From assembly GCF_026262505.1 (NCBI RefSeq), contig NC_067203.1, positions 13,962,392 through 14,026,391 on the forward strand: DNA of 64,000 bases, given 5' to 3'. A program made the position numbers and the translations under genes. How positions within the stretch are numbered: position 1 is the stretch's first letter; the number at the start of each line of letters is the position of its first letter. The notes under the pieces were generated by a model that worked only from the letters and a program-made list of their open reading frames with translations, was not told the DNA's origin and did not search any database. The DNA is from Trichomonas vaginalis G3 (lineage: Eukaryota; Parabasalia; Trichomonadida; Trichomonadidae). Positions 37,323 to 44,940 of this stretch are shown piece after piece.

Positions 37323-38489
37323 CTATCTGTTCGAAAATCGTCCGTTATGTACGGTATATCTAAATAATTTCTTTGTGTTTGTTAAAACATTTGAAACAAG
37401 TCTTTTAAAACCATCTACAAAATTTCCTGTTTCACCTAATGTTCTTGCAGCATTTACAAGCTCACCCATTCCCGCTTTTGACCCCAAAAACGTCCATATT
37501 GCATTTATTTCACTCTGTATAGTTGTCCATTCAGCGAAACTAACACCCGCATTCGCTAAGTCGAAAATGAAACCCAGTGGATCGAACTTAATTCCGCCTT
37601 CTTTTTCAATTTCAACGAACTCACTAACATGAGATTTTAAATATTCTTTCGTTAAAATCGTTTTTCCTGATGTCATGCTGTTAACGGAACTATCACCATC
37701 AAAAGTTAACGAATTCAATTTCGTCATTGATGCTTTTATTTCATACACCGCTTTATCTATAGTTTTTGGCTCACCTTCTTTAGAAGTGTATGAAACATTA
37801 ATGAATGAATTATATGTATTCATGAATGAGTTAAAATCAATGATTTTCATTAATGAAGCTTTTAATGATTCATTAACTGTTGAATCCCTTAAAGCAATTA
37901 CTGAACTGTCATTAATGAAAGGTACACTGCAAACCGTCGAATTTGGATCAAATGCCGTAGTCGGCTGGGGAGTATTAATTATATAAGTCATTAAATCATT
38001 AAGTGACGTAAATAATGTTGTTGTTTTTGATTTAATTTCTTTAGCATCTGTTATATACGGTAATTTTATTTCTGTAGTTTCTGAATTAAAGATATTCGCT
38101 AAAATGTTTTGTAAACTGTTTTGAACAGCTGTATAAACCGTTGAATTCGGAACTCTTACGATTTCACCGTCCTTAATAAAGGGCATTGCACATGGCGTAG
38201 TGCTTGGATCAAATCTTTCGGGATTATAATTCAACATATATTCTAATGCTTCATAAACAGACCTATATACTGTTGTGTTATCTTTTTCAATAATTTCACC
38301 GTCTTTTATAAACGGCATTGTACATGGCGTTAATATTGGAATGAATTTTTCAAATTCTTTCCATGAGATATAATGTTCAGTTTTTCCATCAGTGATAATT
38401 AAATGCTCATCATCAAATGAAAACGTGTATGAACCAAAAATTAATCTTTTCGCCCTATCAGCTTCATAAGAATATGCGGATATACTCAT
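37323..38489 (-). CDS. Second fibre-like protein with four internal repeats (Maverick B)
   Basis: A 388-residue protein. Its N-terminus (AKRLIFGSYTFSFDDEHLII, GKTEHYISWKEF) resembles that of fibre A, suggesting a shared anchor to the capsid. Four repeats of about 70 residues follow, each with a 'PFI-D-(6-9)-STV' core: MPFIKDGEIIEKDNTTVY, MPFIKDGEIVRVPNSTVY, LPYITDAKEIKSKTTTLF and VPFINDSSVIALRDSTVN. The C-terminal part is helical, with no collar domain. With its neighbour it may form the anchor and the tip of one spike. It could originally have been one gene; the present spacing leaves that open. Confidence 0.7.
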   Translation of the reverse strand: MSISAYSYEADRAKRLIFGSYTFSFDDEHLIITDGKTEHYISWKEFEKFIPILTPCTMPFIKDGEIIEKDNTTVYRSVYEALEYMLNYNPERFDPSTTPCAMPFIKDGEIVRVPNSTVYTAVQNSLQNILANIFNSETTEIKLPYITDAKEIKSKTTTLFTSLNDLMTYIINTPQPTTAFDPNSTVCSVPFINDSSVIALRDSTVNESLKASLMKIIDFNSFMNTYNSFINVSYTSKEGEPKTIDKAVYEIKASMTKLNSLTFDGDSSVNSMTSGKTILTKEYLKSHVSEFVEIEKEGGIKFDPLGFIFDLANAGVSFAEWTTIQSEINAIWTFLGSKAGMGELVNAARTLGETGNFVDGFKRLVSNVLTNTKKLFRYTVHNGRFSNR

Positions 38490-38508
38490 ATTTTTAATTA
38501 GAATAAAA

Positions 38509-38679
38509 ATGTTGTTCTATTTGCAAAGTACTGATCCTAATGATTACGGGACATTAAAATTACAAACTAACCTTGGTCTTCAGAATGAACCACTAGCTTT
38601 CAGAGTTCTTGATTTTAGCACTATCGCTTCATTTGTTATAACAGACACTAACGATTTCATTACATTTGAAGTTGATTAA
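38509..38679 (+). CDS. Small unknown beta-rich protein
   Basis: A 56-residue frame, MLFYLQSTDPNDYGTLKLQT, then LAFRVLDFSTIASFVITDTN. It diverges from the second fibre-like gene with only 19 bp between the starts. Further coding-like sequence (IDFWSNIRANGLDDEPG) follows up to the double hairpin at 38,776, in other frames, so a longer ancestral gene is possible. Function unknown. Confidence 0.45.
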   Translation: MLFYLQSTDPNDYGTLKLQTNLGLQNEPLAFRVLDFSTIASFVITDTNDFITFEVD

Positions 38680-38775
38680 ATGTCATATCTTTTAAACGGT
38701 GTGGTTGAATTCGAACCATAGAAGTTGATTTTTGGTCTAATATAAGAGCTAATGGACTAGATGATGAACCAGGTA

Positions 38776-38800
38776 GCCGCTACGCGGCGGGGCTTCGCCC
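38776..38800. repeat. Double hairpin between convergent genes
   Basis: GCCGC TAC GCGGC (38,776-38,788) and GGGC TTC GCCC (38,790-38,800). It lies between the end of the plus-strand small gene and the end of the CCG-motif gene. Confidence 0.8.
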
Positions 38801-38820
38801 ATAAAAATATAAATCTTAAA

Positions 38821-39468
38821 TTAATTCGTTAAAACATATTTCAAGCAAAGTTTATATTCTGTTGAAAGTTTTGTGTATTCATTCGAATATTTATACTTAA
38901 ACTCAACTCCTGTAGTTCCTGGTGTTTCGATTATTCTAATATTACCGATTTTCATAAATACCGGCATCTGACCGCAACATTCGATTTCAGGGTCAAGATA
39001 ATCAATAACGCACCGTTCCCCTGTTATTCTTGATATAACATTTTCTAAATCCTCCTTTGTTAAAATTATTTGATTCTTACTAATAAGATTTGTCAAAAGC
39101 TTCTTATCGTCTTTGAGTAATATTGTTTGGTATAAATTAAGGAGGTAATGGTCTACGTTATCTGAAGGATTAGTTTGAATAGTTGAATAAGGGTTAGGGC
39201 TCAATGAGCCCGAGAACCCTTTGAGTTCTTCTTGAGCTTCTCGCGATATGATTGGTTCTAATGGAGGTGGATATTCTAACTTTACTTCACTATTAGCGTT
39301 TGTGTTTGAAGCTGTGTTTAAATTTACAGACTTAAGTTCTTCTTTATCTTTCAAGTTTTCGGAGCTGTAATTTTTGATTATAATATTATTTGTCGTTCTT
39401 GAATCAACATTAGATGTAGGTTCAATAGGAACATTCACTGCACCGGCTAAGATGGATTTACTTCTCAT
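38821..39468 (-). CDS. CCG-motif protein of Maverick B
   Basis: A 215-residue protein. The N-terminal half is polar and disordered-looking (Ser/Asn/Thr/Pro-rich). The C-terminal half has LLTNLISKNQIILTKEDLEN, CVIDYLDPEIECCGQMPVF and IRIIETPGTTGVEFKYKYS. The C-terminal half matches the protein remnant at 12,345-12,638 in element A, including the CCG core, so it is a shared Maverick gene. A single hairpin pair lies in frame in the linker. It is divergent from the next small gene; function unknown, possibly structural. Confidence 0.65.
   Translation of the reverse strand: MRSKSILAGAVNVPIEPTSNVDSRTTNNIIIKNYSSENLKDKEELKSVNLNTASNTNANSEVKLEYPPPLEPIISREAQEELKGFSGSLSPNPYSTIQTNPSDNVDHYLLNLYQTILLKDDKKLLTNLISKNQIILTKEDLENVISRITGERCVIDYLDPEIECCGQMPVFMKIGNIRIIETPGTTGVEFKYKYSNEYTKLSTEYKLCLKYVLTN
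39197..39228. repeat. Double hairpin inside the CCG-motif gene
   Basis: GGGCTC AAT GAGCCC (39,197-39,211) and GAACCC TTT GAGTTC (39,214-39,228, one mismatch). It encodes part of the disordered linker (KGFSGSLSP). Confidence 0.7.
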
Positions 39469-39503
39469 TTTCTAGAGAATAAAAACCTTTTATTACTATA
39501 AAA

Positions 39504-39896
39504 ATGAATAATATCTTTGATAAAGGTTTAAACGTGAAACTTGAAAATGAAAATATAGTTGAATTCATTGAAACGGGCGCAGTTTATAAAGATGTTGAAG
39601 TAATAAATAAGAAGGCAAAAGGCAGGAGTAGAAATATGAACATCGATTATAAACCATTTACTATTTACGTAAATGATGGTTCTGGTGGTTCAAACATTAA
39701 ATATGCAGAAAGTAATAGAGTTTATGCGTTAAAAGGTGAGGCACCATCAATTAAAAACAGTTATTCTAATCTTTATCCTCAAAAACTGACTGATCCAGAA
39801 AGTGTGGACATGAATGACACCAAAAATATAAACAGAAATGGTGATAGAGATGGATGGAATCTATTCACTACACCTCATCTAAAAATAAAGCTTTAA
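39504..39896 (+). CDS. Unknown protein facing the packaging ATPase
   Basis: A 130-residue protein starting MNNIFDKGLNVKLENENIVE. It has a basic segment (NKKAKGRSRNMNIDYKPF) and a polar end. Its last codon overlaps the end of the ATPase gene on the other strand by a few bases. I see none of the His/Cys spacing expected of the adenovirus-type protease found in many Polintons, so the protease is not recognised in either element. Function unknown. Confidence 0.55.
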   Translation: MNNIFDKGLNVKLENENIVEFIETGAVYKDVEVINKKAKGRSRNMNIDYKPFTIYVNDGSGGSNIKYAESNRVYALKGEAPSIKNSYSNLYPQKLTDPESVDMNDTKNINRNGDRDGWNLFTTPHLKIKL

Positions 39897-40780
39897 AATA
39901 ATGTTGGTCTTTCCCAAAGTATATTTTTAACATTAATTGTATTAGTCATTATATGAATTTCTAAATATGAACGTGGTGAAATGAGTGATTTATAAGCATC
40001 CCAGATTTCATCAAAAGGTAATGTTATTCCTGATTGCTTCCAAATTAATTCTATATCGTATTTTGAGAAACCTTGAAATATAACGAAATCAGTAATTAAA
40101 CGTTTTATGTTTAAAGCTAAAAACCTCCAAGTTTGCATAAGTATTGCAACAGTCATGTGATAATGTCTGACTTTCGTTATTAAATTAGCTAATGGTGAAT
40201 CTGGTTTTGAAACTAAACCTTTACCAGCGAAATCATCACAAACTAATAAAGTGTTTGATGGATATTTTTTAAAAGGATATTTTGAAAGTTTTGAGAGAAT
40301 GTAGTTTGTCAATCGTTTCATATCATACGTACCATCCTGCTGTCTCAAATGATGTTTATCAATAATTCTTTCCATTTCTTCCGAGGTCTTTTGCATTCCT
40401 GATTGTATAAATTCAACTATTGCATAATATTTCTTCTTTCTTCTTATATATTGTTGAAGAAAAGAAATTAATTCGCTATCTGGAACTTTAATTACTGATG
40501 CCTGAACTTTACTCATAAACGTCTTCGCTGTTGAATCCATTGGATCTGAAGTTGCTGATATAATGATTTGGTCATAATATGAATCTTGACCTAATCGTTC
40601 AGTAATTAAAATATGACGAATTAAATTAAAAGTCTTTCCTGAACCCATTTTTCCGCAATAGAAATACACACCGTTTGAACAGAACTGATAATCCTTACTG
40701 AAGGGAAGAATTAATGAACTATTGAGTTTATCAGATTTTTCATTCATTTTTTCATCTACTTCTTCAAATAAATGTTTCAT
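39893..40780 (-). CDS. A32-like packaging ATPase (FtsK/HerA superfamily) of Maverick B
   Basis: A 295-residue protein in a continuous frame. Walker A is YFYCGKMGSGKTFNLIRH, and Walker B is NTLLVCDDFAGKGLVSKPDS. A sensor-type VAILMQTWRFLALNIKRL follows. The C-terminal TDFVIFQGFSKYDIELIW is shared with element A. Viral A32-type motors of this size drive genome packaging. It is divergent from the second minor capsid-like gene, with only 16 bp between the two start codons. Confidence 0.92.
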   Translation of the reverse strand: MKHLFEEVDEKMNEKSDKLNSSLILPFSKDYQFCSNGVYFYCGKMGSGKTFNLIRHILITERLGQDSYYDQIIISATSDPMDSTAKTFMSKVQASVIKVPDSELISFLQQYIRRKKKYYAIVEFIQSGMQKTSEEMERIIDKHHLRQQDGTYDMKRLTNYILSKLSKYPFKKYPSNTLLVCDDFAGKGLVSKPDSPLANLITKVRHYHMTVAILMQTWRFLALNIKRLITDFVIFQGFSKYDIELIWKQSGITLPFDEIWDAYKSLISPRSYLEIHIMTNTINVKNILWERPTLF

Positions 40781-40796
40781 TTTATTATAATTAAAA

Positions 40797-41687
40797 ATGC
40801 AAGTCAGAAATTTTGTTAATACCGTTCCCAGTCTTAATGATAAAAGTATTAAAATCTATTATGAGCACATATTTTCACAACCGTTTAAAATAATCAATGG
40901 TGAATACATTTATGAATACCCTAAACACTGGGTTGATTATAACACTGGCGAAAAAGCAATTGAAATAAGACAGATAAAAACCATTCCTGCAGGACGAACC
41001 ATTGAATTATATAACTTTGGAATAATAAGAGATAATCATCAATATGATTTACAGATTTATATAGATTTAGACACAGGAGATGATATGACAGCATTTAATA
41101 AAAAGATTAAATCGGTTCTTATTGAACAGTTAAAAGGTGCCGGATATCCTCAACCTAATGAAGTTGATATGTTTTATAGTTTTGAAACTAATTCAATAGA
41201 ATTTCGTGTTAATTCAAATTCAAAAGCTGGTTTCATATTTGATTTAAAAGATGGTGCTGTCGGTGATGAGATTGAAAATATATACACGAATAATAATTTT
41301 AGAGCTATTACAGGAATCAATGATGAAGAATGTTTTAAGAATATGGCTCTTTTTGGAGCAAAAGAAATAGCATTAATCGACCTTTTAGAATATTTACCAA
41401 AATCAATAGCCGTGAGGGCAGAAGGTAATTTATTAACTTCAATTTCTTTTCACAGCGTTTGGTCAAGAGAACCAGTAATAATTAAATCGAGTATAAGTGA
41501 GTTCGCAGAAGATTCAATTTTATGTTTAACGAACTGCTTATATTCTCCGCCGAAGCATTATTCAATAACTAATTATGTTAATAAATTTAATATAAAATTA
41601 GTTGAACCATCGAGCCTAAAAGATATTGTCCTTCCTGGTGATAGAAAAGATAGCATTATTATCGAACTCATATTAATCGCTTATTAA
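40797..41687 (+). CDS. Minor capsid-like protein 2 of Maverick B
   Basis: A 296-residue protein starting MQVRNFVNTVPSLNDKSIKI. Its end, LKDIVLPGDRKDSIIIELIL, matches the end of the protein at 22,178-23,017, and both have a central Val/Asp-rich region with a 'VWSREPVII' or 'VWDRKQVIL' block. The two are paralogues from an old duplication. The beta-rich make-up and the position beside the ATPase suggest a virion part; no fold is recognised by eye. Confidence 0.62.
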   Translation: MQVRNFVNTVPSLNDKSIKIYYEHIFSQPFKIINGEYIYEYPKHWVDYNTGEKAIEIRQIKTIPAGRTIELYNFGIIRDNHQYDLQIYIDLDTGDDMTAFNKKIKSVLIEQLKGAGYPQPNEVDMFYSFETNSIEFRVNSNSKAGFIFDLKDGAVGDEIENIYTNNNFRAITGINDEECFKNMALFGAKEIALIDLLEYLPKSIAVRAEGNLLTSISFHSVWSREPVIIKSSISEFAEDSILCLTNCLYSPPKHYSITNYVNKFNIKLVEPSSLKDIVLPGDRKDSIIIELILIAY

Positions 41688-41704
41688 AATTTAATTATAT
41701 ATAA

Positions 41705-41875
41705 ATGAGTTCAACGACTGAAAGTGCATGGGCTAGTTTTGATGAAGACCCTAAACCGCGGAACTATAATAGAATTGTAATTCCTGTAGGTCTTTTATTA
41801 GCTGCTGGTGCTGTAGCAGGCCCATATTTATACAGAAATTTATATAGAATGCCGATTTATTTCCAACAGGTCTGA
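41705..41875 (+). CDS. Small single-span membrane protein
   Basis: A 56-residue frame, MSSTTESAWASFDEDPKPRN, then a hydrophobic stretch IVIPVGLLLAAGAVAGPYLY that would span a membrane once, then a short basic end. It follows the minor capsid-like gene by 17 bp. Coding-like sequence continues in another frame (LFQAISQRIRRHDPLPRS), so the original gene may have been longer. Function unknown. Confidence 0.5.
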   Translation: MSSTTESAWASFDEDPKPRNYNRIVIPVGLLLAAGAVAGPYLYRNLYRMPIYFQQV

Positions 41876-41989
41876 AAAAATCTACACTGTTTCAAGCAAT
41901 TAGCCAGCGCATAAGGCGCCACGACCCACTCCCACGTAGTACGCCCGCAGTTAATTATTTAAAGAATAGAAGAAATTAATTTGTAATAA

Positions 41990-42190
41990 ATGACGTCGTT
42001 AAATGTAAAAATAATTTGTGATGATATTACTATCATTGATGATGTAAGTAAATGTGCTAATATAATTGATAGAATTAATGAACTAATAAAGAGGTTCAGT
42101 GGTGAAAAAGTCAGAGTTTCATTAACGTTTAGCTCCGATGAAAAATTTTATGAGTTAATCATTATGAGAAATGATTTTAATAAGCATTAA
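41990..42190 (+). CDS. Small unknown protein, abutting the next gene
   Basis: A 66-residue protein starting MTSLNVKIICDDITIIDDVS, with NIIDRINELIKRFSGEKVRV in the middle. Its stop codon TAA is followed at once by the ATG of the next gene, so the two probably share a transcript. No family recognised. Confidence 0.55.
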   Translation: MTSLNVKIICDDITIIDDVSKCANIIDRINELIKRFSGEKVRVSLTFSSDEKFYELIIMRNDFNKH

Positions 42191-42700
42191 ATGGTATTTT
42201 CAACACTATCAGCTTTGTATGGAGGTTATAAAGCTATTGACGGTTTAACTGGTGGAGCTGTATCAAAAGCTTTAAAAAATAATGCTGGAATGCTTGTGGG
42301 AGCTGCTGCCAGAAAATTAAAATCTGAAAAGTTAAAGAAATTAGGTAACTGGGTCGCTGATCAGTCGCAAAATCTTTTAGGTGAAGATAATGAAATATCT
42401 AAGCAGCTAAAAGATTTTAAAGGTCAGTTGAATGGTGAAGAGTTTAAATTAAATTCACTTAAAGAAAAGGAGAAACAGCCAGAATATCCGCCAATTGAGG
42501 CACCGCCGATTAATTCAGCACCAGCACCAGCGCCAGTAACTGCGGTCGCACCATATGACCCTGGCGGTTATGGAAGACCTTTTGACCCTAAAACAGGAGG
42601 TTCGAATTGGTTCCATTACGGTCGAAGATATATTTTAGCTAAAATCGCAAAAGCAAAGAAACTGTTAAAAACTAAAAAGAAACCAAGAGTTTTAAAGTAA
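42191..42700 (+). CDS. Pro-rich basic protein, possible capsid-interior protein
   Basis: A 169-residue protein. The N-terminal 45 residues are amphipathic and small-residue-rich (SALYGGYKAIDGLTGGAV, GMLVGAAARKLKSEK). A Pro-rich linker follows (YPPIEAPPINSAPAPAPV), then a basic C-terminus (LAKIAKAKKLLKTKKKPR). A Gly/Ala amphipathic head with a basic tail recalls capsid-interior, membrane-active proteins such as adenovirus pVI; this is only a resemblance in composition. It belongs to the run of small plus-strand genes at the right end. Confidence 0.58.
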   Translation: MVFSTLSALYGGYKAIDGLTGGAVSKALKNNAGMLVGAAARKLKSEKLKKLGNWVADQSQNLLGEDNEISKQLKDFKGQLNGEEFKLNSLKEKEKQPEYPPIEAPPINSAPAPAPVTAVAPYDPGGYGRPFDPKTGGSNWFHYGRRYILAKIAKAKKLLKTKKKPRVLK

Positions 42701-42704
42701 TTAA

Positions 42705-42818
42705 ATGGTTAGAGATGTTCTCGAATACCCTGCACCACCTGAAACGCCTAACAATAATGATTTATATAATCGATTGAAAACTTTAGGTAAAGCGTATTTA
42801 TCATATGGCGGCTTATAA
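42705..42818 (+). CDS. Very small unknown protein
   Basis: A 37-residue frame, MVRDVLEYPAPPETPNNNDL, ending YLSYGGL. It starts 4 bp after the stop of the Pro-rich gene and overlaps the next start codon, as expected for a tightly packed row. Too short to classify. Confidence 0.4.
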   Translation: MVRDVLEYPAPPETPNNNDLYNRLKTLGKAYLSYGGL

Positions 42819-42906
42819 ACTTTATAAACACTATAAAGAAAGTAATAGACCTTCAACCGACCTAGTTGATCCGCAGGAATTAAGGAAAAGACGACGAAGC
42901 CGCTAA
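42805..42906 (+). CDS. Very small basic protein ended by a hairpin loop
   Basis: A 33-residue frame starting MAAYKLYKHYKESNRPSTDL and ending ELRKRRRSR. Its stop codon TAA is the three-base loop of the hairpin GCCGC TAA GCGGC at 42,899-42,911, and its last codons form the hairpin's left stem. It overlaps the previous small gene in another frame. Confidence 0.4.
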   Translation: MAAYKLYKHYKESNRPSTDLVDPQELRKRRRSR

Positions 42907-42932
42907 GCGGCTCAGATGGACTCAGAGAGTCC
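42899..42932. repeat. Double hairpin whose loop is a stop codon
   Basis: GCCGC TAA GCGGC (42,899-42,911) and GGACTC AGA GAGTCC (42,918-42,932), joined by TCAGAT. It closes the run of small plus-strand genes. Confidence 0.85.
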
Positions 42933-42987
42933 TCATAAAAAATAAAGTTAATTTTAAAAATATTTTTTATTTTTTACTTTTAATAAA

Positions 42988-43143
42988 ATGAGTACTAAAA
43001 TTACTGAAGCAACAAAACAAAAGTTTTTAGTTGAATACATTAAATCAGGAACTATTCCAGAAGGTTTTTATGTTCATCAAATGAAAGATGGTAGAGTTCA
43101 ATTTAGAAAAATTAAGCAGCCATTAGATAAAATGGTATTTTGA
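42988..43143 (+). CDS. Small unknown protein
   Basis: A 51-residue protein starting MSTKITEATKQKFLVEYIKS, then IPEGFYVHQMKDGRVQFRKI. The leader TTTTAATAAA just before the ATG is shared with other element B genes (for example before 31,313). Coiled-coil-like sequence (YEDNIAELKKKLEEFEKS) follows in another frame up to 43,218, so the gene may once have been longer. Confidence 0.5.
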   Translation: MSTKITEATKQKFLVEYIKSGTIPEGFYVHQMKDGRVQFRKIKQPLDKMVF

Positions 43144-43242
43144 GAAAGATTAAATTATATGAAGATAATATAGCAGAACTGAAGAAGAAGTTAGAAGAAT
43201 TCGAAAAATCAGATTAGATATAAAATTTTATTTTTATATAAA

Positions 43243-43383
43243 ATGAATTTTACTAATAAATTATTAATTATCGTTTCATTACTCCTCATCTCCCGTGAAG
43301 CTCGTTTATGGTATGAATCTTTAACGTATGTGGATGACACTGATGATGACATCCCTGAATCATGCCAGCATATTTACTGTTGA
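43243..43383 (+). CDS. Small protein with N-terminal hydrophobic segment
   Basis: A 46-residue protein, MNFTNKLLIIVSLLLISREA, then an acidic tail with TYVDDTDDDIPESCQHIYC. The start resembles a signal peptide or membrane anchor. Its stop codon touches the inner edge of the right terminal repeat, so it is the last gene of the element. Confidence 0.5.
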   Translation: MNFTNKLLIIVSLLLISREARLWYESLTYVDDTDDDIPESCQHIYC

Positions 43384-43402
43384 AAATTCACAAGGTTAGA
43401 AA

Positions 43403-43432
43403 AGACCCAAAGGGTCTGAGCCACTAAGCGGC
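43403..43432. repeat. Double hairpin in right terminal repeat (inner)
   Basis: AGACCC AAA GGGTCT (43,403-43,417) and GCCAC TAA GCGGC (43,420-43,432, one mismatch). The counterpart in the left repeat near 22,145 has lost its pairing. Confidence 0.75.
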
Positions 43433-43463
43433 GAGGTTAGATATCGGGTTAGATCTACCCTAA

Positions 43464-43496
43464 GCCGCGTAGCGGCGAGATGGGCTCAAAGAGCCC
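43464..43496. repeat. Double hairpin in right terminal repeat (outer)
   Basis: GCCGC GTA GCGGC (43,464-43,476) and GGGCTC AAA GAGCCC (43,482-43,496), joined by GAGAT. Mirror copy of 22,059-22,091. Confidence 0.85.
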
Positions 43497-43912
43497 TCTA
43501 AATTAATTTTATCATTTATGAAAAATTTAGTATATACAGAAATTAAAAAATTTTTGAGTTAATTTATTTTTAAGTTTATTTTTTTACTCTGGGTGTTAAA
43601 ATCTATGATAAAAAAAAATAAATAAAAAATTTTAACGTTAATTTTTAAAGTTTATTTTTTCAAAATTTTTTTATTTTGTGAAGTGTCAAAAAATTTAACG
43701 TTAATTTTTAAGTTTATTTTTAAAAAATTATTTTTTATTTTGTGAAGTGTCAAAAATTTTAACGTTAATTTTTAAGTTTATTTTTTAAAAAAATATTTTT
43801 TTATTTTTGTAAATGTCAAAAATATTTTACGTGTCAAACGGTTTTTGCAGATTCTAGTAATTTGAGTACTAAGAGGCGTAGACCCTTGGTACCCAATTAC
43901 TAGATACTAACT

Positions 43913-44940
43913 ACGTTAACTCTAATGTTAATGTTCTTCCAGGCTCTTGATTTGTCCAAATAGCATGCAATTTTGGAGTTAAACGCTTCATTCATGCAGG
44001 TAGATCCAATGGAAGAAACTTTGGAAACTATGGGTGTCCATTTGTGAACCCAGTCATAGAGCATGAATTGAAGTTGGATCGAATTGACACCTTTTTGCCA
44101 TTCAAAGCATTTGTAATTGTGCGGTTCGCAAAAAGAATGATTGCCTACGTAATGGTAGACACAATTCTCCCACATTTTCGTACGTTTGTCAATATTTTCG
44201 TCGGCAAAACATGACCAAAGCCACATACTTAGGCTTGCATTCAGACCCCAGAAAGGTCTCTCTATTTTTTCAATCTTCTGAGTCGTGTCGTTGAAAACTT
44301 CAACTGTCTTATGAGAAGCTGAGAACTTTGTAAAATCTTTTGAGATATTTTTTGATACATGACCTGGATCGAATCTTTCAAGATGAGAGACGCCAAATTC
44401 TTTAAAGACAGAGACACTTTTGTTATCTCGGTCTTTAATAATCTCTTTAACATCTTTCAAGATATTGTATTTCTTTAATTGCTTCAAGATGATTCGAGTT
44501 CCAGCACTTTCCATATTGTTGGAAGCTCCGGAATACTGAGCATGTTGTCTGTTTCCACCAATATGGTTGATGTTCACGCATGCAAGAACTCTTTTTGTGA
44601 CAGCATCGAGCGCAGTTACTGTACAACTTGGCGAGTTTCGCCTGTGCGTCCATCTTGCATCAATGGATAAGTAACCACTGAAGGACTTTCTCGACAGCAT
44701 TAGGGAAATACTTTTAAGTCTTCTAATCTTATCGTCACAAAATTTCTGTTGTCTCATGACACCACTCTTCACAGGGGGCTTAGTTCCACAAAGAGAAAGA
44801 AAGCGAGCACCTTTTGTATATGGCATTCCGGTCATTATGCAAGCACCAAGCATCTGTCGCGCTGAGAGTCGACGACGTTCGTGGAGTAAAATGTTATGCA
44901 TTGCCTTTGTTTTCCGTTTTGGGTGAACAATATGGCCCAT
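43913..44940 (-). CDS. Kolobok-like transposase, N-terminal part (right of Maverick B)
   Basis: The first 342 residues, starting MGHIVHPKRKTKAMHNILLH at the ATG 44,940. An N-terminal part with CACIMT-like LGACIMTGMPYTKGARFLSL is followed by the DDE-type core: GYLSIDARWTHRRNSPSCTV, then TKRVLACVNINH, then QYSGASNNMESAGTRIILK, then EIIKDRDNKSVSVFKEFG and FDPGHVSKNISKDF. This order (D-RW, SG..ME..G, DRD.KS, GHV.K) is that of Kolobok/Mutator-like transposases in metazoan and protist elements. The rest of the protein lies at 21,370-21,634. The gene reads in one frame across both parts, so the Maverick is the only visible damage. Confidence 0.82.

Larger units (their letters stand above)
21640..43912. 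mobile_element. Maverick/Polinton element B, complete ends, 22.3 kb
   Basis: Both ends begin AGTTAGTATCTAG, reading inward, and are flanked by the 5-bp target duplication ACGTT (21,635-21,639 and 43,913-43,917). Terminal inverted repeats run about 535 bp. Parts from the left: minor capsid-like protein, small basic protein, capsid protein, HNH endonuclease, family B polymerase, unknown genes inside inverted repeat arms, integrase, two fibre proteins, CCG-motif protein, packaging ATPase, second minor capsid-like protein, and a row of very small genes. The ends look whole, and the two repeats differ at few positions, so the insertion is young. Several genes no longer read through, about six breaks counting the mariner inside the capsid gene. 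It sits inside a Kolobok-like transposase gene. Confidence 0.95.
43382..43912 (-). repeat. Maverick B terminal inverted repeat, right
   Basis: Reverse complement of 21,640-22,177, with small length differences. It ends GATACTAACT, followed by the target duplication ACGTT. It carries two double hairpins (43,403-43,432 and 43,464-43,496); the left end keeps only one well, the other being eroded near 22,145. Confidence 0.92.

Noticed and set aside
39504-39896. Adenovirus-type maturation protease
   Set aside because: The place next to the ATPase is where some Polintons carry it, but the protein has no His and Cys in the needed spacing.
43913-44940. Reading the Kolobok-like transposase as a typical MULE
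   Set aside because: Mutator-like elements leave 8-11 bp duplications. Here TTAA stands at both ends, and the motif order fits Kolobok better, though the two transposase groups are related.
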